NCBI RefSeq assembly: GCF_000472705.1
Contig: NZ_AXAE01000036.1
Coordinates: 1-54,007 of the forward strand
Length of the DNA: 54,007 bases
From: Mesorhizobium erdmanii USDA 3471
GTDB taxonomy: Bacteria > Pseudomonadota > Alphaproteobacteria > Rhizobiales > Rhizobiaceae
Direction: 5' to 3'
Position numbers and translations under genes: made by a program. Every line of letters starts with the position of its first letter. Position 1 is the first letter of the stretch. The notes under the pieces were generated by a model, which worked only from the letters and a program-made list of their open reading frames with translations, searched no databases and was not told the origin of the DNA. Positions 43,032 through 53,754 of the stretch are shown here, one piece after another.

Positions 43032-44018
43032 ATGTCGAATAATCGTTGGAAGTTCGGTATCGCCGCCGCCCTCGCACTTGTGCCGGCATCGATGGCGATG
43101 GCGCAGGAAGCTGTCGGTCCCGATCCGCTGTCCACGCTCTGCGCCGGCGGCCAAGCAAACGCTGCCATATGCCTGAGTGCCACGCTTGCGACCACCACGA
43201 CGCCGACCGTCCAAAGCTGGATGAGCCCGGATGTCGGGGCCGCATGGCGCGCCGGGTACAAGGGCCAAGGCGTCACCATCACCATTGTCGACGACTTCTC
43301 CAGCACCTCGAAATTCAGCGGCAATTTCGGCATTGGCACGCAGACGCAGCGCCACGGCGAATGGACCCGCGAAGAAGCCAGCATGGTCGCGCCGCTGGCA
43401 GCCATCAGGTCGAAGGACTTCTCCACCAGTTCGGCGGTCGCGCTGGCGCCGGGCCTGAACGTGCTCAATCTGAGCTATGGCATGTACGCCAAAGCGGGCT
43501 ACAGCCCCAGCCAGATCGGGTGGAGCGCCGAGGAAGCCTCCATCATCTCCTACGCCACCAAGGGAACGGCCGTGGTTTCGAAAGCTGCGGGCAACGACGC
43601 GGTTGCCGTGGGCGGCGTCACCGGCGGCCAGCAGGACTATCTCGACCTGGCCCTGGTCGGAAAGGCATCCGCGATTTTCGTCGGCGCGCTCAACAGCAAC
43701 GGCACGACGACGAACAAGGCCAGCATGGCCTGGTACTCCAACACCGCGGGCTCGAACACGGCCGTGCAGAGCCATTTCCTGGTCGTGGGGGTTGCCGGAG
43801 ACAAGACAGGCCTTTACGGCACCTCTTTCGCGGCGCCGATCGTTGCCGGCTACGCCGCGATCGTCGGCAGCAAGTTCACCAAGGCGACGCCGACGCAGAT
43901 TACCAACCAGCTTCTCAATACGGCGCGCACCGACACTTTGGTCGGCTATAACGCGTCCGTCTATGGCAGGGGCGAAGCAAGCCTTTCACGCGCCCTGGCT
44001 CCCTTGGCGATCAGGTAA
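43032..44018 (+). CDS. Small exported S8 (subtilisin-like) serine protease
   Basis: The 328-residue product has a signal peptide (FGIAAALALVPASMAMA). The subtilase triad is recognisable: D87 in VTITIVDDFS, H108 in TQRHGEWTREE and S265 in YGTSFAAPIVAGYAAI, with the oxyanion N188 in KAAGNDA. The His block lacks the usual HGTHVAG form. There is no obvious I9 prodomain, and the chain ends soon after the protease domain with no autotransporter barrel. It probably works outside the cytoplasm, perhaps with the exported protein before it. The ATG at 43032 gives MSNNRWKF. Confidence 0.85.
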   Translation: MSNNRWKFGIAAALALVPASMAMAQEAVGPDPLSTLCAGGQANAAICLSATLATTTTPTVQSWMSPDVGAAWRAGYKGQGVTITIVDDFSSTSKFSGNFGIGTQTQRHGEWTREEASMVAPLAAIRSKDFSTSSAVALAPGLNVLNLSYGMYAKAGYSPSQIGWSAEEASIISYATKGTAVVSKAAGNDAVAVGGVTGGQQDYLDLALVGKASAIFVGALNSNGTTTNKASMAWYSNTAGSNTAVQSHFLVVGVAGDKTGLYGTSFAAPIVAGYAAIVGSKFTKATPTQITNQLLNTARTDTLVGYNASVYGRGEASLSRALAPLAIR

Positions 44019-44054
44019 GCCGCGCGCGATCGGCAGAAATCCAGCGGCTCCAGC

Positions 44055-45317
44055 CTAAGTTTCGAGTGCCTGCGCGGCGCGTTCCAGCAACGTGCCGCGA
44101 TCCGGCGCAAATCCGGCATCGATCCATTCCGCCTCGAGATTCCTGAGGATTTCACCGAGTTTTGGTCCAGGCGTTGCGCCGAGCGCCGCCAGATCGGCGC
44201 CTTTCAGCGGAAATACCGGTTTTTCCCATTTGAGCGCGAAGGCCAGCAGGCGCGAAAAGCCGCCCGCTTCGAGGAGCGCTTCATTGTCCTCGACAGCACG
44301 CACCCGCGCCGCTGCGAGCGAAAGCCGCAGCCGATCGACAAACCCTTGCCGGTCACCGCGATAGAGCCTTTTCGCCAGTTCGCCCTCGGTCGTCTTCGGC
44401 TCGACGGCAGTGGACAGTGCCCATTGGCGCAAGCGATGCGCTTCATCGGTCGAAAACCGGAGCCGCTCGGCAAGCGTTTGCATGCGCGCGGCGTCCGGCG
44501 GCACGATCGCCTCCAGCCGCAGCAGCGGATCCGCCACCCAGCCGAGATCCTTTTCGGCCTTGGTCAGCCCATGGATGGCATCGATGCCCCATTTCTCGCT
44601 TTCGGGCAGCACCGTGGTCAGCACACTTGCCTGCCGCATCCACAGCAGCGCCCGCGACGGGTCGGGTGCCGACAAGAGCTTCTTCAGTTCGGACCAGACA
44701 CGCTCCGCCGAAAGTTGCGCCAAGCCCTCCTTCAGCCGGGCGCAGGCCTTCAGCCCCTCGGCGTCCGGCCGGCCCTCGCCATACCAGGCGAAAAAGCGGA
44801 AGAAGCGCAGGATGCGCAGATAATCCTCGCGGATGCGCGCCTCCGGATCGCCGATGAAACGCAGCCGGCGCGCCTCGATGTCGGCGATGCCGCCGACCAG
44901 GTCGACGACAGTGCCATCGGCGTCGGCGTAGAGCGCATTTATGGTGAAGTCGCGCCGCTCGGCGTCCAGCTTCCAGTCGCGTCCGAACGACACCCTGGCG
45001 CGACGGCCGTCAGTCTCGACATCGGCGCGCAAGGTCGTGACTTCATGGGGCTTGCCGCCGGCGACGACGGTGATCGTACCGTGCTCGATGCCGGTTGGCA
45101 CCGGCTTGAAACCTTCCGCCCTGGCGCGGCGGATGGTTTCCTCAGGCAAACAGGTGGTGGCGATGTCGACGTCGGCGACCGATTGGCCCATCAGCGTGTT
45201 GCGCACGGCGCCACCCGCGACACGTGCCTCTTCGCCGCCTTCAGCCAGGGCGGCAAGCAGGCGCTGCAAATGCTTGTCGGTGAGCCAGTCGGCCCGGCCC
45301 GCGATCGAAACACTCAC
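44055..45317 (-). CDS. cca: CCA tRNA nucleotidyltransferase
   Basis: The 420-residue class II nucleotidyltransferase adds or repairs tRNA 3' CCA ends. The head domain has GGAVRN followed by VADVDIAT (metal-binding D-x-D), the neck has RDFTINALYADADG and the region IGDPEARIREDYLRILRFFRF, followed by helical body and tail domains. GGAVRN replaces the more common GGxVRD. It overlaps the CoA pyrophosphatase gene by 4 bases, the last of three coupled genes on this strand. Confidence 0.94.
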   Translation of the reverse strand: MSVSIAGRADWLTDKHLQRLLAALAEGGEEARVAGGAVRNTLMGQSVADVDIATTCLPEETIRRARAEGFKPVPTGIEHGTITVVAGGKPHEVTTLRADVETDGRRARVSFGRDWKLDAERRDFTINALYADADGTVVDLVGGIADIEARRLRFIGDPEARIREDYLRILRFFRFFAWYGEGRPDAEGLKACARLKEGLAQLSAERVWSELKKLLSAPDPSRALLWMRQASVLTTVLPESEKWGIDAIHGLTKAEKDLGWVADPLLRLEAIVPPDAARMQTLAERLRFSTDEAHRLRQWALSTAVEPKTTEGELAKRLYRGDRQGFVDRLRLSLAAARVRAVEDNEALLEAGGFSRLLAFALKWEKPVFPLKGADLAALGATPGPKLGEILRNLEAEWIDAGFAPDRGTLLERAAQALET

Positions 45318-45949
45318 GCATAAAGCCTTTCATAGAGCGTACGGATGATGCCCGCGGTGACGCCCCAGATGCGGCGGTCGCCATAAGGCATGTCGTAGAA
45401 GAACCATTCGAGATCGTTCCACATGCGGCTGTCGCGCTTGTGGTTCACCGGATCCATCAGGAAGCGCAGCGGCACTTCGAAGGCGGCATCTACCTCGTCG
45501 GCGTTCAAGGTCAGCTGGAAGCCGGGTTGCACGATGCCCAGCACCGGAGCGATGCGGTAGCCGCTGCCGGCGACATAATCGGGCATGCGGCCGATGATCG
45601 CGATGCGGTCCTGCTCCAGGCCGATCTCCTCGAAGGTCTCGCGCAGCGCCGCCGCCTCCGGGCTGGCGTCGGTGGAATCGATGGTACCGCCGGGAAAGGC
45701 CACCTGCCCCGAATGGCTGCGCAGCTTCTCGGCCCGTTTGGTCAAGAGAACCGTCGCCTCGCCATCGTGATCGACCACCGGGATAAGCACCGCGGCATTG
45801 CGCAGCGCCTTGCCCTGGTTGAGGCGCGGATGGCCCGGATTGAAGCGATGATCGCCATAATCGTCGCCGGCATGCGCGTCCGGCTGCGCGGCCAAGCGCG
45901 CACGAAAATCCGCCGATGAAAACGGCGGCGGTGACACCTGGTCCATCAT
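45314..45949 (-). CDS. Nudix CoA pyrophosphatase
   Basis: The 211-residue product has the CoA-pyrophosphatase signature LLTKRAEKLRSHSGQVAFPG and the Nudix box starting at G88 (PGGTIDSTDASPEAA, then LRETFEEIGL with R103, E104, E107 and E108). It cleaves CoA or acyl-CoA to 3',5'-ADP and phosphopantetheine. The ATG at 45949 overlaps the DUF1285 stop in ATGA form, and its own stop overlaps cca, so the three genes are translationally linked. Confidence 0.94.
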   Translation of the reverse strand: MMDQVSPPPFSSADFRARLAAQPDAHAGDDYGDHRFNPGHPRLNQGKALRNAAVLIPVVDHDGEATVLLTKRAEKLRSHSGQVAFPGGTIDSTDASPEAAALRETFEEIGLEQDRIAIIGRMPDYVAGSGYRIAPVLGIVQPGFQLTLNADEVDAAFEVPLRFLMDPVNHKRDSRMWNDLEWFFYDMPYGDRRIWGVTAGIIRTLYERLYA

Positions 45950-46581
45950 GCGCTAAGCCGTTTCAACTGATCCGCCGGCATGATCGGGAACACAGCGCCT
46001 TTCGAGCGCACGGCAAACATCGTCTCGCCGCCGATCTCGAGTTCCTCGCCATGCCCGACCAGTTCGTACATGACGGGCCGCCCTACCAGCGCCTCGAGCC
46101 TGCCGCGCACCAGCACATAGGGCTTCAGTCCGCCAGTCTCGTTCTCGTCGACGAAGCGCAGCGGCCGTTCCGGTCCAGCCTCGACCACGTCGCCGACATT
46201 GGTGCGGAAGGTGATGATCTGGTCGTCGCCGCTGCCCGAAACGTCCATCTCGACGGCAATGAAGGGCGCATCGGCGACGCGGATGCCGACCTTTTCCACA
46301 GGCGTCACCAGATAGGTCCTGCCATCCGCGTCCTTGCGCAGCACGGAGGAAAATAGCTGCACCAGCGGCATGCGGCCGATCGGCGTACCGAGATAGAACC
46401 AGGTGCCGTCGGCCTTGATCTCCATGTCGAGATCGCCGCAAAAGTCCGGATTCCAGCGCTCGACCGGTGCCGCACCCTTGCCGGCACGCGCAGCTCGCGA
46501 GATCAACGCCTCCAGGCCGCGCGCCTCGGTGGCGCTCGTAAGGCTTTGTTCGCGATGTTCGTAGTGTTCCGTCATCGTCAC
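45946..46581 (-). CDS. DUF1285 domain-containing protein
   Basis: About 209-211 residues; the start is a GTG at 46581 or an ATG at 46575. Recognisable DUF1285 blocks are VERWNPDFCGDLDMEIKADG, WFYLGTPIGRMPLVQLFSSV, YLVTPVEKVGIRVADAPFIA and FRTNVGDVVEAG. Two beta domains are expected. The family is widespread in alphaproteobacteria and of unknown function. First gene of the DUF1285-nudix-cca set, divergent from the MoxR operon by 135 bases. Confidence 0.88.
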   Translation of the reverse strand: MTMTEHYEHREQSLTSATEARGLEALISRAARAGKGAAPVERWNPDFCGDLDMEIKADGTWFYLGTPIGRMPLVQLFSSVLRKDADGRTYLVTPVEKVGIRVADAPFIAVEMDVSGSGDDQIITFRTNVGDVVEAGPERPLRFVDENETGGLKPYVLVRGRLEALVGRPVMYELVGHGEELEIGGETMFAVRSKGAVFPIMPADQLKRLSA

Positions 46582-46716
46582 GAAATAGTCACTGTTGTTC
46601 CGCTTGTCAGCCTAAGTCTGTGATTTAAGTTCGACCATAGGCGCTACGCGAGGCCGAATCGCGGCAACCTATGATATGGTGCGGGCCGGTATTTCCAAGC
46701 AAAGGGATCGAGCCGA

Positions 46717-47720
<1,004 letters not shown>

Positions 47721-47721
<1 letters not shown>

Positions 47722-48650
47722 TGGGGCGCATCGGCGAAGTCCAGGCTCCGGCAGCGACGCGCGACGCGCTCGCCCGTGGCCGGTTGCGGGCTTCGCTTGT
47801 ACCCGACCTGCTGGTCGAGGCGCGCCGCATCGTCAACACGGTGATCGCCGGCTGGCATGGCCGCCGCAAGCGCGGCATCGGCGAGAATTTCTGGCAGTTT
47901 CGGCCCTATGTCGAGGGCGATTCCTCGCGCATCGACTGGCGCCGCTCGGCGCGCGACGACCACACCTATGTGCGGGATCGCGAATGGGAAGCCGCCCATA
48001 CGGTCTGGCTGTGGGCCGACCCCTCGCCGTCCATGCTCTACAAATCGACCGGCGCCAGCGTGTCCAAGCAGTCGCGCGCGCTGGTGCTGGCGCTGGCCAT
48101 GGCCGAATTGTTGTCGCGCAGCGGCGAACGCATCGCCTGGCCGGGCTTGACCGATCCGTTCACCGCCCGCAACGGCGCCGAGCGCATCGCGGCCCAGCTG
48201 ATGCACGCAGGCGACCTGCCGGCAAAGCCTGATCTCTCCGACATTAGGCGCTTCTGCGATATCGTCATCGCCAGCGATTTCCTCGATCCGGTCGAGGAAA
48301 CGATGGAATGGCTCGACGTGCTCGCCCGCCACGGCGTGCGCGCCCATCTGATCGAGGTCGCCGACCCGGCCGAGGAAACCTTCCCCTATGCCGGCCGTAC
48401 TGAGTTCACCAATCCCGAAACCGGCGACAAGCTGACTGCCGGACGCGCCGAAACGCTTGGCGACGAATACCGCCTGCTCTACACCGCCCGCCGCCAGGAG
48501 CTGGCCGGCTGGTGCAAGCGGCTCGGCTGGAGCTTCACCGTCAACCACACCGATCGGCTCGCGTCCGACGCGCTGGTGCGCCTGCATATGGCGATGACCG
48601 CCGACGGCGGCTACGCCGGTAGCGGCCGCGCCGGCAAGGTGGTCGCATGA
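47721..48650 (+). CDS. DUF58 domain-containing protein
   Basis: The 309-residue product carries the DUF58 signature RRKRGIGENFWQFRPYVEGD followed by SSRIDWRRSARDDHTYVRD and a degenerate VWA fold: VWLWADPSPSMLY at the metal-site strand (D-x-S-x-S form partly kept as DPSPS) and DIVIASDFLDPVEETMEWL. It has no membrane helix, unlike many DUF58 proteins. The start ATG at 47721 overlaps the moxR stop; its stop overlaps the next start by 4 bases. Confidence 0.92.
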
Positions 48651-51469
48651 GCTGGCTGCCGCTCTCCTTTGGCGCCCCCATGGTGCTGTGGGGCCTGCTG
48701 GCTCTGCCGGTGATCTGGTGGCTGCTCAGGCTGACGCCACCCAAGCCGCAGGCCGAGATCTTCCCGCCGCTGAAGATACTGGCGCGGGTGCTGAAGCGCG
48801 AGGAGACGCCGCATCAGAGCCCCTGGTGGCTGACGCTGCTCAGGCTGCTGATGGCCAGCCTCATCGTCGCCGCCTTGGCCGAACCGGTCTTCAATCCGCG
48901 TGAAAAACTGCCGGCCGAGGGTGCGGCCCTTGCGCTGGTCATCGACAATGACTGGGCGAGTGCCGCCGACTGGAACAAGCGCGTCGCCACCGCCGAGCGG
49001 CTGATCAAGGACGCCGGCTCGAACGGCGTGCCGGTCATCATCGCCTTCACCGCCGAAAAGGCCAATGCGGAGATCGGCCCCTTCGATGCCGCCGCGGCAC
49101 TCGACCGGCTGCGCGCCGCCAAGCCGCGGCCGATCCCGACCGACCGGCCCGCCGTCTACGCTCGCGTCGCCGGCGTGCTGGAGACCTTGCCCGGCGCCAG
49201 CGTCGCCATACTGGCCGATGGCCTGGCGGCCAAGGGCGACGAGGCCGCCTTCAACACGCTGTTGTCGAAAAACGCCGCCCGCGTCGTCTGGGCAGTTGCC
49301 GACCGGCTTTCGCTGACCGGTCTCACCGGCGCCGACAACCAGGTCGACGGCTTTGCGCTCACCGCGATCCGCGCGCCGGGCGATCCCGCGCCAGCGCAGG
49401 TCACGGCCGGTGCCTTCGACGACAAGGGGCGCCGCATCGCCGATGCGACGCTGACTTTTGCACCGGGCGAAGCCACCGCTACCGGTACGATGGCGGTGCC
49501 GTTCGAACTGCGCAACGACTTCGCCTCGATCGCTCTCGACGGCGAGCGCCAGGCCGGCGCGGTGCGCGTGCTCGACGAAAGCTCCAAGCGCCGCCGTGTC
49601 GGACTGCTGTCGCAGGCCGAGGCGGACCAGGCGCAGCCGCTTCTGTCGCCGCTCTACTACATCAGGCGCGCGCTGCAGCCCTTCGCCGATCTGGTCGAAC
49701 CCTCCAGCGCCGATCTCGCCGACGCCATTCCGCAGATCCTCGACCAGAAACCGGCGATGATCATCATGGCCGATATCGGCACCATCCCCGCACAGGTCCG
49801 GCAAAGGCTCGTCGACTGGGTCGACAATGGCGGCACGCTGGTGCGTTTCGCCGGCTCACGGCTGGCGGCCAGCGGCAATGACGACGATCTGCTGCCGGTC
49901 CGCCTGCGCACCGGCGAGCGTTCGCTGGGCGGCGCGCTGTCATGGACCTCGCCGCAGCCGGTCACCGAATTCCCCAAGGCCGGTCCCTTCGCCGATCTGG
50001 CGCCGCCGACCGAAGTCACGGTGAGCAGGCAGGTGCTGGCCGAGCCGACACCCGATATTGTCGAGCGCACCTGGGCGGCACTCGCCGACGGCACGCCGCT
50101 GGTCACTGGGCTGAAGAAAGGTAAGGGCACGTTGGTGCTGTTTCACGTCACGCCCGAGGCCACCTGGTCGAACCTGCCGATCTCCGGCAGCTTCGTCGAG
50201 ATGCTGCGCCGCATCGTCCAGCTGTCGCGCAACCAGGGCGCGGCGATCGCCAATGCCGAAGCCGCCGCCACATCGCTGGCGCCCTACCGCATGATCGCGG
50301 CCGATGGCACGCTGGTGCCGCCGACCCCGGACGCAAGGCCGCTTGTGCCGGGCGCCGGCGCGATGCCGGTGACTTTCGACAACCCGCCCGGCCTCTACGG
50401 CTCCGAGACCGGCGTCTTCGCCCACAATCTGCTCGACGCCGCAAGCACGTTTGAGCCGCTGGCGCGCCCGAGGGTCACCGTTCCGGTCACAACGATCCAG
50501 TATGCCTTCGACGAATCGCGCAATCTGAAGGGTTCGCTGGTCGCGGCGGCGCTGGTGCTGATGTTGCTCGACACGCTGGCGGTGTTCTGGATGGGCGGCC
50601 TGTTTTCGCGCCGGCCGCGCCGTGCCGGTGCGGCAGCCACCACCGCGGCGGTCCTGATTGTGTTCGGTGCGTTGTTCGGCCATGCCGATTTCGCCCGCGC
50701 CGACGATGCCAAGCCGGGCGACGAGGCGGCAATCGAGGCGATTTCGAAGACCCGCATCGCCTATGTGCTGACCGGCGTGCCGGGCGACGATTCGATCAGC
50801 CGCGCCGGGCTCGAGGGCCTGACCCGCTTCCTGATCGAGAAGACCGCGCTGGAACCCGGCGCACCGGCCGGCGTCGACATTTCGAAGGACGAACTGTCCT
50901 TCTACCCTTTGATCTACTGGCCGATCGATCCGGCAGCCCCCATGCCGAGCCAGGCCGCGATTGCACGCATCGACGCCTATATGCAGCAGGGCGGCACGGT
51001 GCTGTTCGACACGCGCGACCAGTTCGCCAACGGCATCGGTGCCGATTCCACCAGCCCGGCGACCGAGCGGCTGCGCGACATTCTCGGCAACCTCAACGTT
51101 CCGCCGCTGGAGCCGGTGCCGTCGGACCACGTGCTGACCAAGTCCTTCTTCATCCTGCCGGAATTTCCCGGGCGCTTTTCCGGCAGCCCGCTCTGGGTCG
51201 AGGCATCGCTCGACGCCAGCAATGCCGACAACCGGCCGGTGCGCACCGGCGACGGCGTCTCGCCGATCATGATCACCGCCAACGATTTCGCCGGCGCCTG
51301 GGCGGTCGACGAGAATGGCGATCCGCTGCTGCCGACCGTGCCGGCCGACCCCATGCAGCGCATCTATGCGCTCCGCGCCGGCGTCAACATCATGATGTAC
51401 ATGCTGACCGGCAACTACAAATCCGACCAGGTGCATGTCCCGATACTGCTCGAACGGCTGGGGCAGTAG
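48647..51469 (+). CDS. BatA-like/DUF4159 large membrane protein
   Basis: The 940-residue product has an N-terminal BatA-type region with two membrane segments (about 8-28 and 62-82) and DUF-like VWA remnants (ALALVIDNDWASA), a long periplasmic middle, two more membrane segments (about 630-650 and 660-682) and a C-terminal DUF4159 domain (about 705-935; RIAYVLTGVPGDDSI, MQQGGTVLFDTRDQFANGIG). It is expected in the inner membrane. In MoxR operons such proteins are thought to be the clients' assembly platform; this is unproven. Confidence 0.88.
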   Translation: MSWLPLSFGAPMVLWGLLALPVIWWLLRLTPPKPQAEIFPPLKILARVLKREETPHQSPWWLTLLRLLMASLIVAALAEPVFNPREKLPAEGAALALVIDNDWASAADWNKRVATAERLIKDAGSNGVPVIIAFTAEKANAEIGPFDAAAALDRLRAAKPRPIPTDRPAVYARVAGVLETLPGASVAILADGLAAKGDEAAFNTLLSKNAARVVWAVADRLSLTGLTGADNQVDGFALTAIRAPGDPAPAQVTAGAFDDKGRRIADATLTFAPGEATATGTMAVPFELRNDFASIALDGERQAGAVRVLDESSKRRRVGLLSQAEADQAQPLLSPLYYIRRALQPFADLVEPSSADLADAIPQILDQKPAMIIMADIGTIPAQVRQRLVDWVDNGGTLVRFAGSRLAASGNDDDLLPVRLRTGERSLGGALSWTSPQPVTEFPKAGPFADLAPPTEVTVSRQVLAEPTPDIVERTWAALADGTPLVTGLKKGKGTLVLFHVTPEATWSNLPISGSFVEMLRRIVQLSRNQGAAIANAEAAATSLAPYRMIAADGTLVPPTPDARPLVPGAGAMPVTFDNPPGLYGSETGVFAHNLLDAASTFEPLARPRVTVPVTTIQYAFDESRNLKGSLVAAALVLMLLDTLAVFWMGGLFSRRPRRAGAAATTAAVLIVFGALFGHADFARADDAKPGDEAAIEAISKTRIAYVLTGVPGDDSISRAGLEGLTRFLIEKTALEPGAPAGVDISKDELSFYPLIYWPIDPAAPMPSQAAIARIDAYMQQGGTVLFDTRDQFANGIGADSTSPATERLRDILGNLNVPPLEPVPSDHVLTKSFFILPEFPGRFSGSPLWVEASLDASNADNRPVRTGDGVSPIMITANDFAGAWAVDENGDPLLPTVPADPMQRIYALRAGVNIMMYMLTGNYKSDQVHVPILLERLGQ

Positions 51470-51532
51470 GATGAGGCTCCTCGTTTCGCGACTTGAGTGG
51501 ATCGACCCTCCCCACAAGGAAGAGGGTAAGGC

Positions 51533-53611
51533 ATGAACTGGTCGATCTCCTTCGAACCGCTCATCTCCTGGCCGCTGCTGGCCCTGGTGCTGGTGCCGCT
51601 GGCGCTGCTTGCGCTAGTCGGCCTGTGGTTTCGCCAGCGCGGCGGTGTCCTGCGCTTCGTCGCCCTGCTGGCGCTCGCCGCCGCTTTGTTCAACCCGGTA
51701 TTCCTCAACGAAGAACGCGAGCCGCTGAAAAGCGTCGTCGCGCTGATCGTCGACCGCAGCCAGAGCCAGGATATCGGCGACCGCACCACGCAGACCGACG
51801 AGGCGCTGGCCGGGTTGCAGCAGCGTCTCGGCCGCTTCAAGCAATTCGACGTCCGCGTCGTCGAGGCCGGCAAGTCCGCCGCCGCCGAGGAGCGTACCGA
51901 AACGCGGCTGTTCGGCGCACTGGAAGGCGCCTTCCGCGACGTGCCGCCGTCGCGCATCGGCGGCGCCATCATGATCACCGATGGCGAGGTGCATGACGCG
52001 CCCCCTGGCGCGCCTGACTTCAACGCCCCGCTGCATGCGCTGATCACCGGCAACGACCACGAAAAGGATCGTCGCATCCGCTTCGAGAACGCGCCGCGTT
52101 TCGGCCTTGTCGGCAAGCCGCTCGACATGACCTATCGCGTCATCTCGACCGAAAACGAGACCGGCCCGGTCGATGTGCGTGTCTCTGTCAATGGCGAACA
52201 GGTCTCGGTCGAGCATGCCACCGTCGGCCAGCCCATGCCATTGCAGGTGACCATTCCGGGCGCCGGCCGCAACATCATCGAACTCGCCATCGACCGCGAA
52301 CCGGGCGAACTGACCGACACCAACAACCGCGCCATCGCGCTGGTCGACGGCATCCGCGAGAATCTGCGCGTGCTGCTCGTTTCGGGCGAACCGCATGCCG
52401 GCGAGCGCACCTGGCGCAACCTGTTGAAATCCGACGCCTCGGTCGATCTCGTCCATTTCACCATTCTGCGGCCGCCGGAAAAGCAGGACGGCACGCCGAT
52501 CAACGAATTGTCGCTGATCGCCTTCCCGACCCGCGAACTTTTCGTCGAGAAGATCAAGGATTTCGACCTCATCATCTTCGACCGCTACCAGCACCGCGAC
52601 GTGCTGCCGATCCTCTACTACGACTACATCTCCGAATACGTCGACAAGGGCGGCGCCCTGCTGATCGCCGCAGGCCCCGAATATGCCGGCGAGGCTTCGA
52701 TCGCGCGCACGCCGCTGATGTCGGCGCTGCCGGCCATGCCGACCGGCGAGGTGGTCGAAAAAGCATTCTATCCGCGCCTGACCGACCTCGGCCAGCGTCA
52801 TCCGGTGACACGCGGCCTCGACGGTTCGGCCACCGAACCGCCCCATTGGAGCCGCTGGTTCCGCACCATCGGCGTGCAGAATCCGCAAGGCGAAGTGGTG
52901 ATGAAGGGCGCCGACAACCGGCCCCTGCTGCTGCTCGACCGCAAGGGCGAAGGCCGCGTCGGCATGCTTCTGTCCGACCAGGGCTGGCTGTGGGCGCGCG
53001 GTTTCGAGGGCGGCGGCCCGCATGTCCAGCTCTACAGGCGGATCGCCCATTGGTTGATGAAGGAGCCGGAGCTCGAGGAAGAACGGCTGACCGCCGAGGG
53101 ACGCGGGATGGTGCTGGAGATCCGCCGCCAGACGATGGCCGACGACCCAGGCCCGGCGCAGATCATCACGCCCTCCGGCAAGACCGTGACCGTCAAGCTC
53201 GACAAGTCCGAACCCGGCGTCTTCCTCGGCAGCGTCCAGACCAACGAGATCGGCCTGTTCCAGGTCGCCAATGGCGATCTCACCGCGCTTGCGCATGTCG
53301 GGCCGGTCAACGCGCCGGAATTCGCCGACGTCGTCTCCACCGAGAACCGGCTGAAGGCGCCGGCGGAAGCCACCGGCGGCAGCGTGCGGCGGCTGGCCTC
53401 GTCCACTGCCCCTGGCAGCGACGTGACCCTGCCTTCCATCGTTCCGGTGCGCTCGGCCGGCGAGGCTTCCGGCAGCGACTGGATCGGCCTGCGCACCACC
53501 GACGACAGCGTCTTGAAGGCCGTCTCGCGCGTGCCGCTGTTCGGTGGCTTCCTCGGCCTCGGCCTGCTGCTCCTGGCGATGGGTTCGATGTGGTACCGCG
53601 AGGGACGATAG
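51533..53611 (+). CDS. Large membrane protein of the MoxR operon (VWA/glutamine-amidotransferase-like)
   Basis: The 692-residue product has two N-terminal membrane segments (LLALVLVPLALLALVGLWF and a second around 40-56), a VWA-like strand (VVALIVDRSQSQDI), a middle domain resembling class I glutamine-amidotransferase folds (NLRVLLVSGEPHAGERTW, YVDKGGALLIAAGPEYAGE), and a C-terminal membrane segment (VPLFGGFLGLGLLLLAMGSMW). No catalytic triad is evident. It lies 63 bases after the DUF4159 gene and is the last in the operon. Confidence 0.86.
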   Translation: MNWSISFEPLISWPLLALVLVPLALLALVGLWFRQRGGVLRFVALLALAAALFNPVFLNEEREPLKSVVALIVDRSQSQDIGDRTTQTDEALAGLQQRLGRFKQFDVRVVEAGKSAAAEERTETRLFGALEGAFRDVPPSRIGGAIMITDGEVHDAPPGAPDFNAPLHALITGNDHEKDRRIRFENAPRFGLVGKPLDMTYRVISTENETGPVDVRVSVNGEQVSVEHATVGQPMPLQVTIPGAGRNIIELAIDREPGELTDTNNRAIALVDGIRENLRVLLVSGEPHAGERTWRNLLKSDASVDLVHFTILRPPEKQDGTPINELSLIAFPTRELFVEKIKDFDLIIFDRYQHRDVLPILYYDYISEYVDKGGALLIAAGPEYAGEASIARTPLMSALPAMPTGEVVEKAFYPRLTDLGQRHPVTRGLDGSATEPPHWSRWFRTIGVQNPQGEVVMKGADNRPLLLLDRKGEGRVGMLLSDQGWLWARGFEGGGPHVQLYRRIAHWLMKEPELEEERLTAEGRGMVLEIRRQTMADDPGPAQIITPSGKTVTVKLDKSEPGVFLGSVQTNEIGLFQVANGDLTALAHVGPVNAPEFADVVSTENRLKAPAEATGGSVRRLASSTAPGSDVTLPSIVPVRSAGEASGSDWIGLRTTDDSVLKAVSRVPLFGGFLGLGLLLLAMGSMWYREGR

Positions 53612-53621
53612 CGCCCTTTTT

Positions 53622-53754
53622 CCTTCTCCCCGTTCTACGGGGAGAAGGTGCCCGAAGGGCGGATGAGGGGCAGCGCTGAATTCGCGTGATTAGCGATCCT
53701 CTGCTGCATACCCATCTGGTCAGCATCCGGCGCCGCCCCTCATTGTCCTGCCGG
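53622..53754. repeat. Dispersed hairpin repeat (type 2), copy C, interrupted
   Basis: CCTTCTCCCC (53622-53631) pairs perfectly with GGGGAGAAGG (53639-53648). The shared tail TGCCCGAAGGGCGGATGAGG and GGCAGCGCTG follows, then the distal half GCCGCCCCTCATTGTCCTGCCGG. After this point the match to copy B ends, where the insertion element begins. It starts 10 bases after the operon stop and may end its transcription. Confidence 0.82.

Noticed and set aside
49940..51517. 525-codon open frame antisense to the DUF4159 gene
   Set aside because: No domain, shadow composition, and it covers a gene embedded in a tight operon.
51614..53296. 560-codon open frame antisense to the last MoxR-operon gene
   Set aside because: Shadow of a high-GC gene; no start signal or family match.
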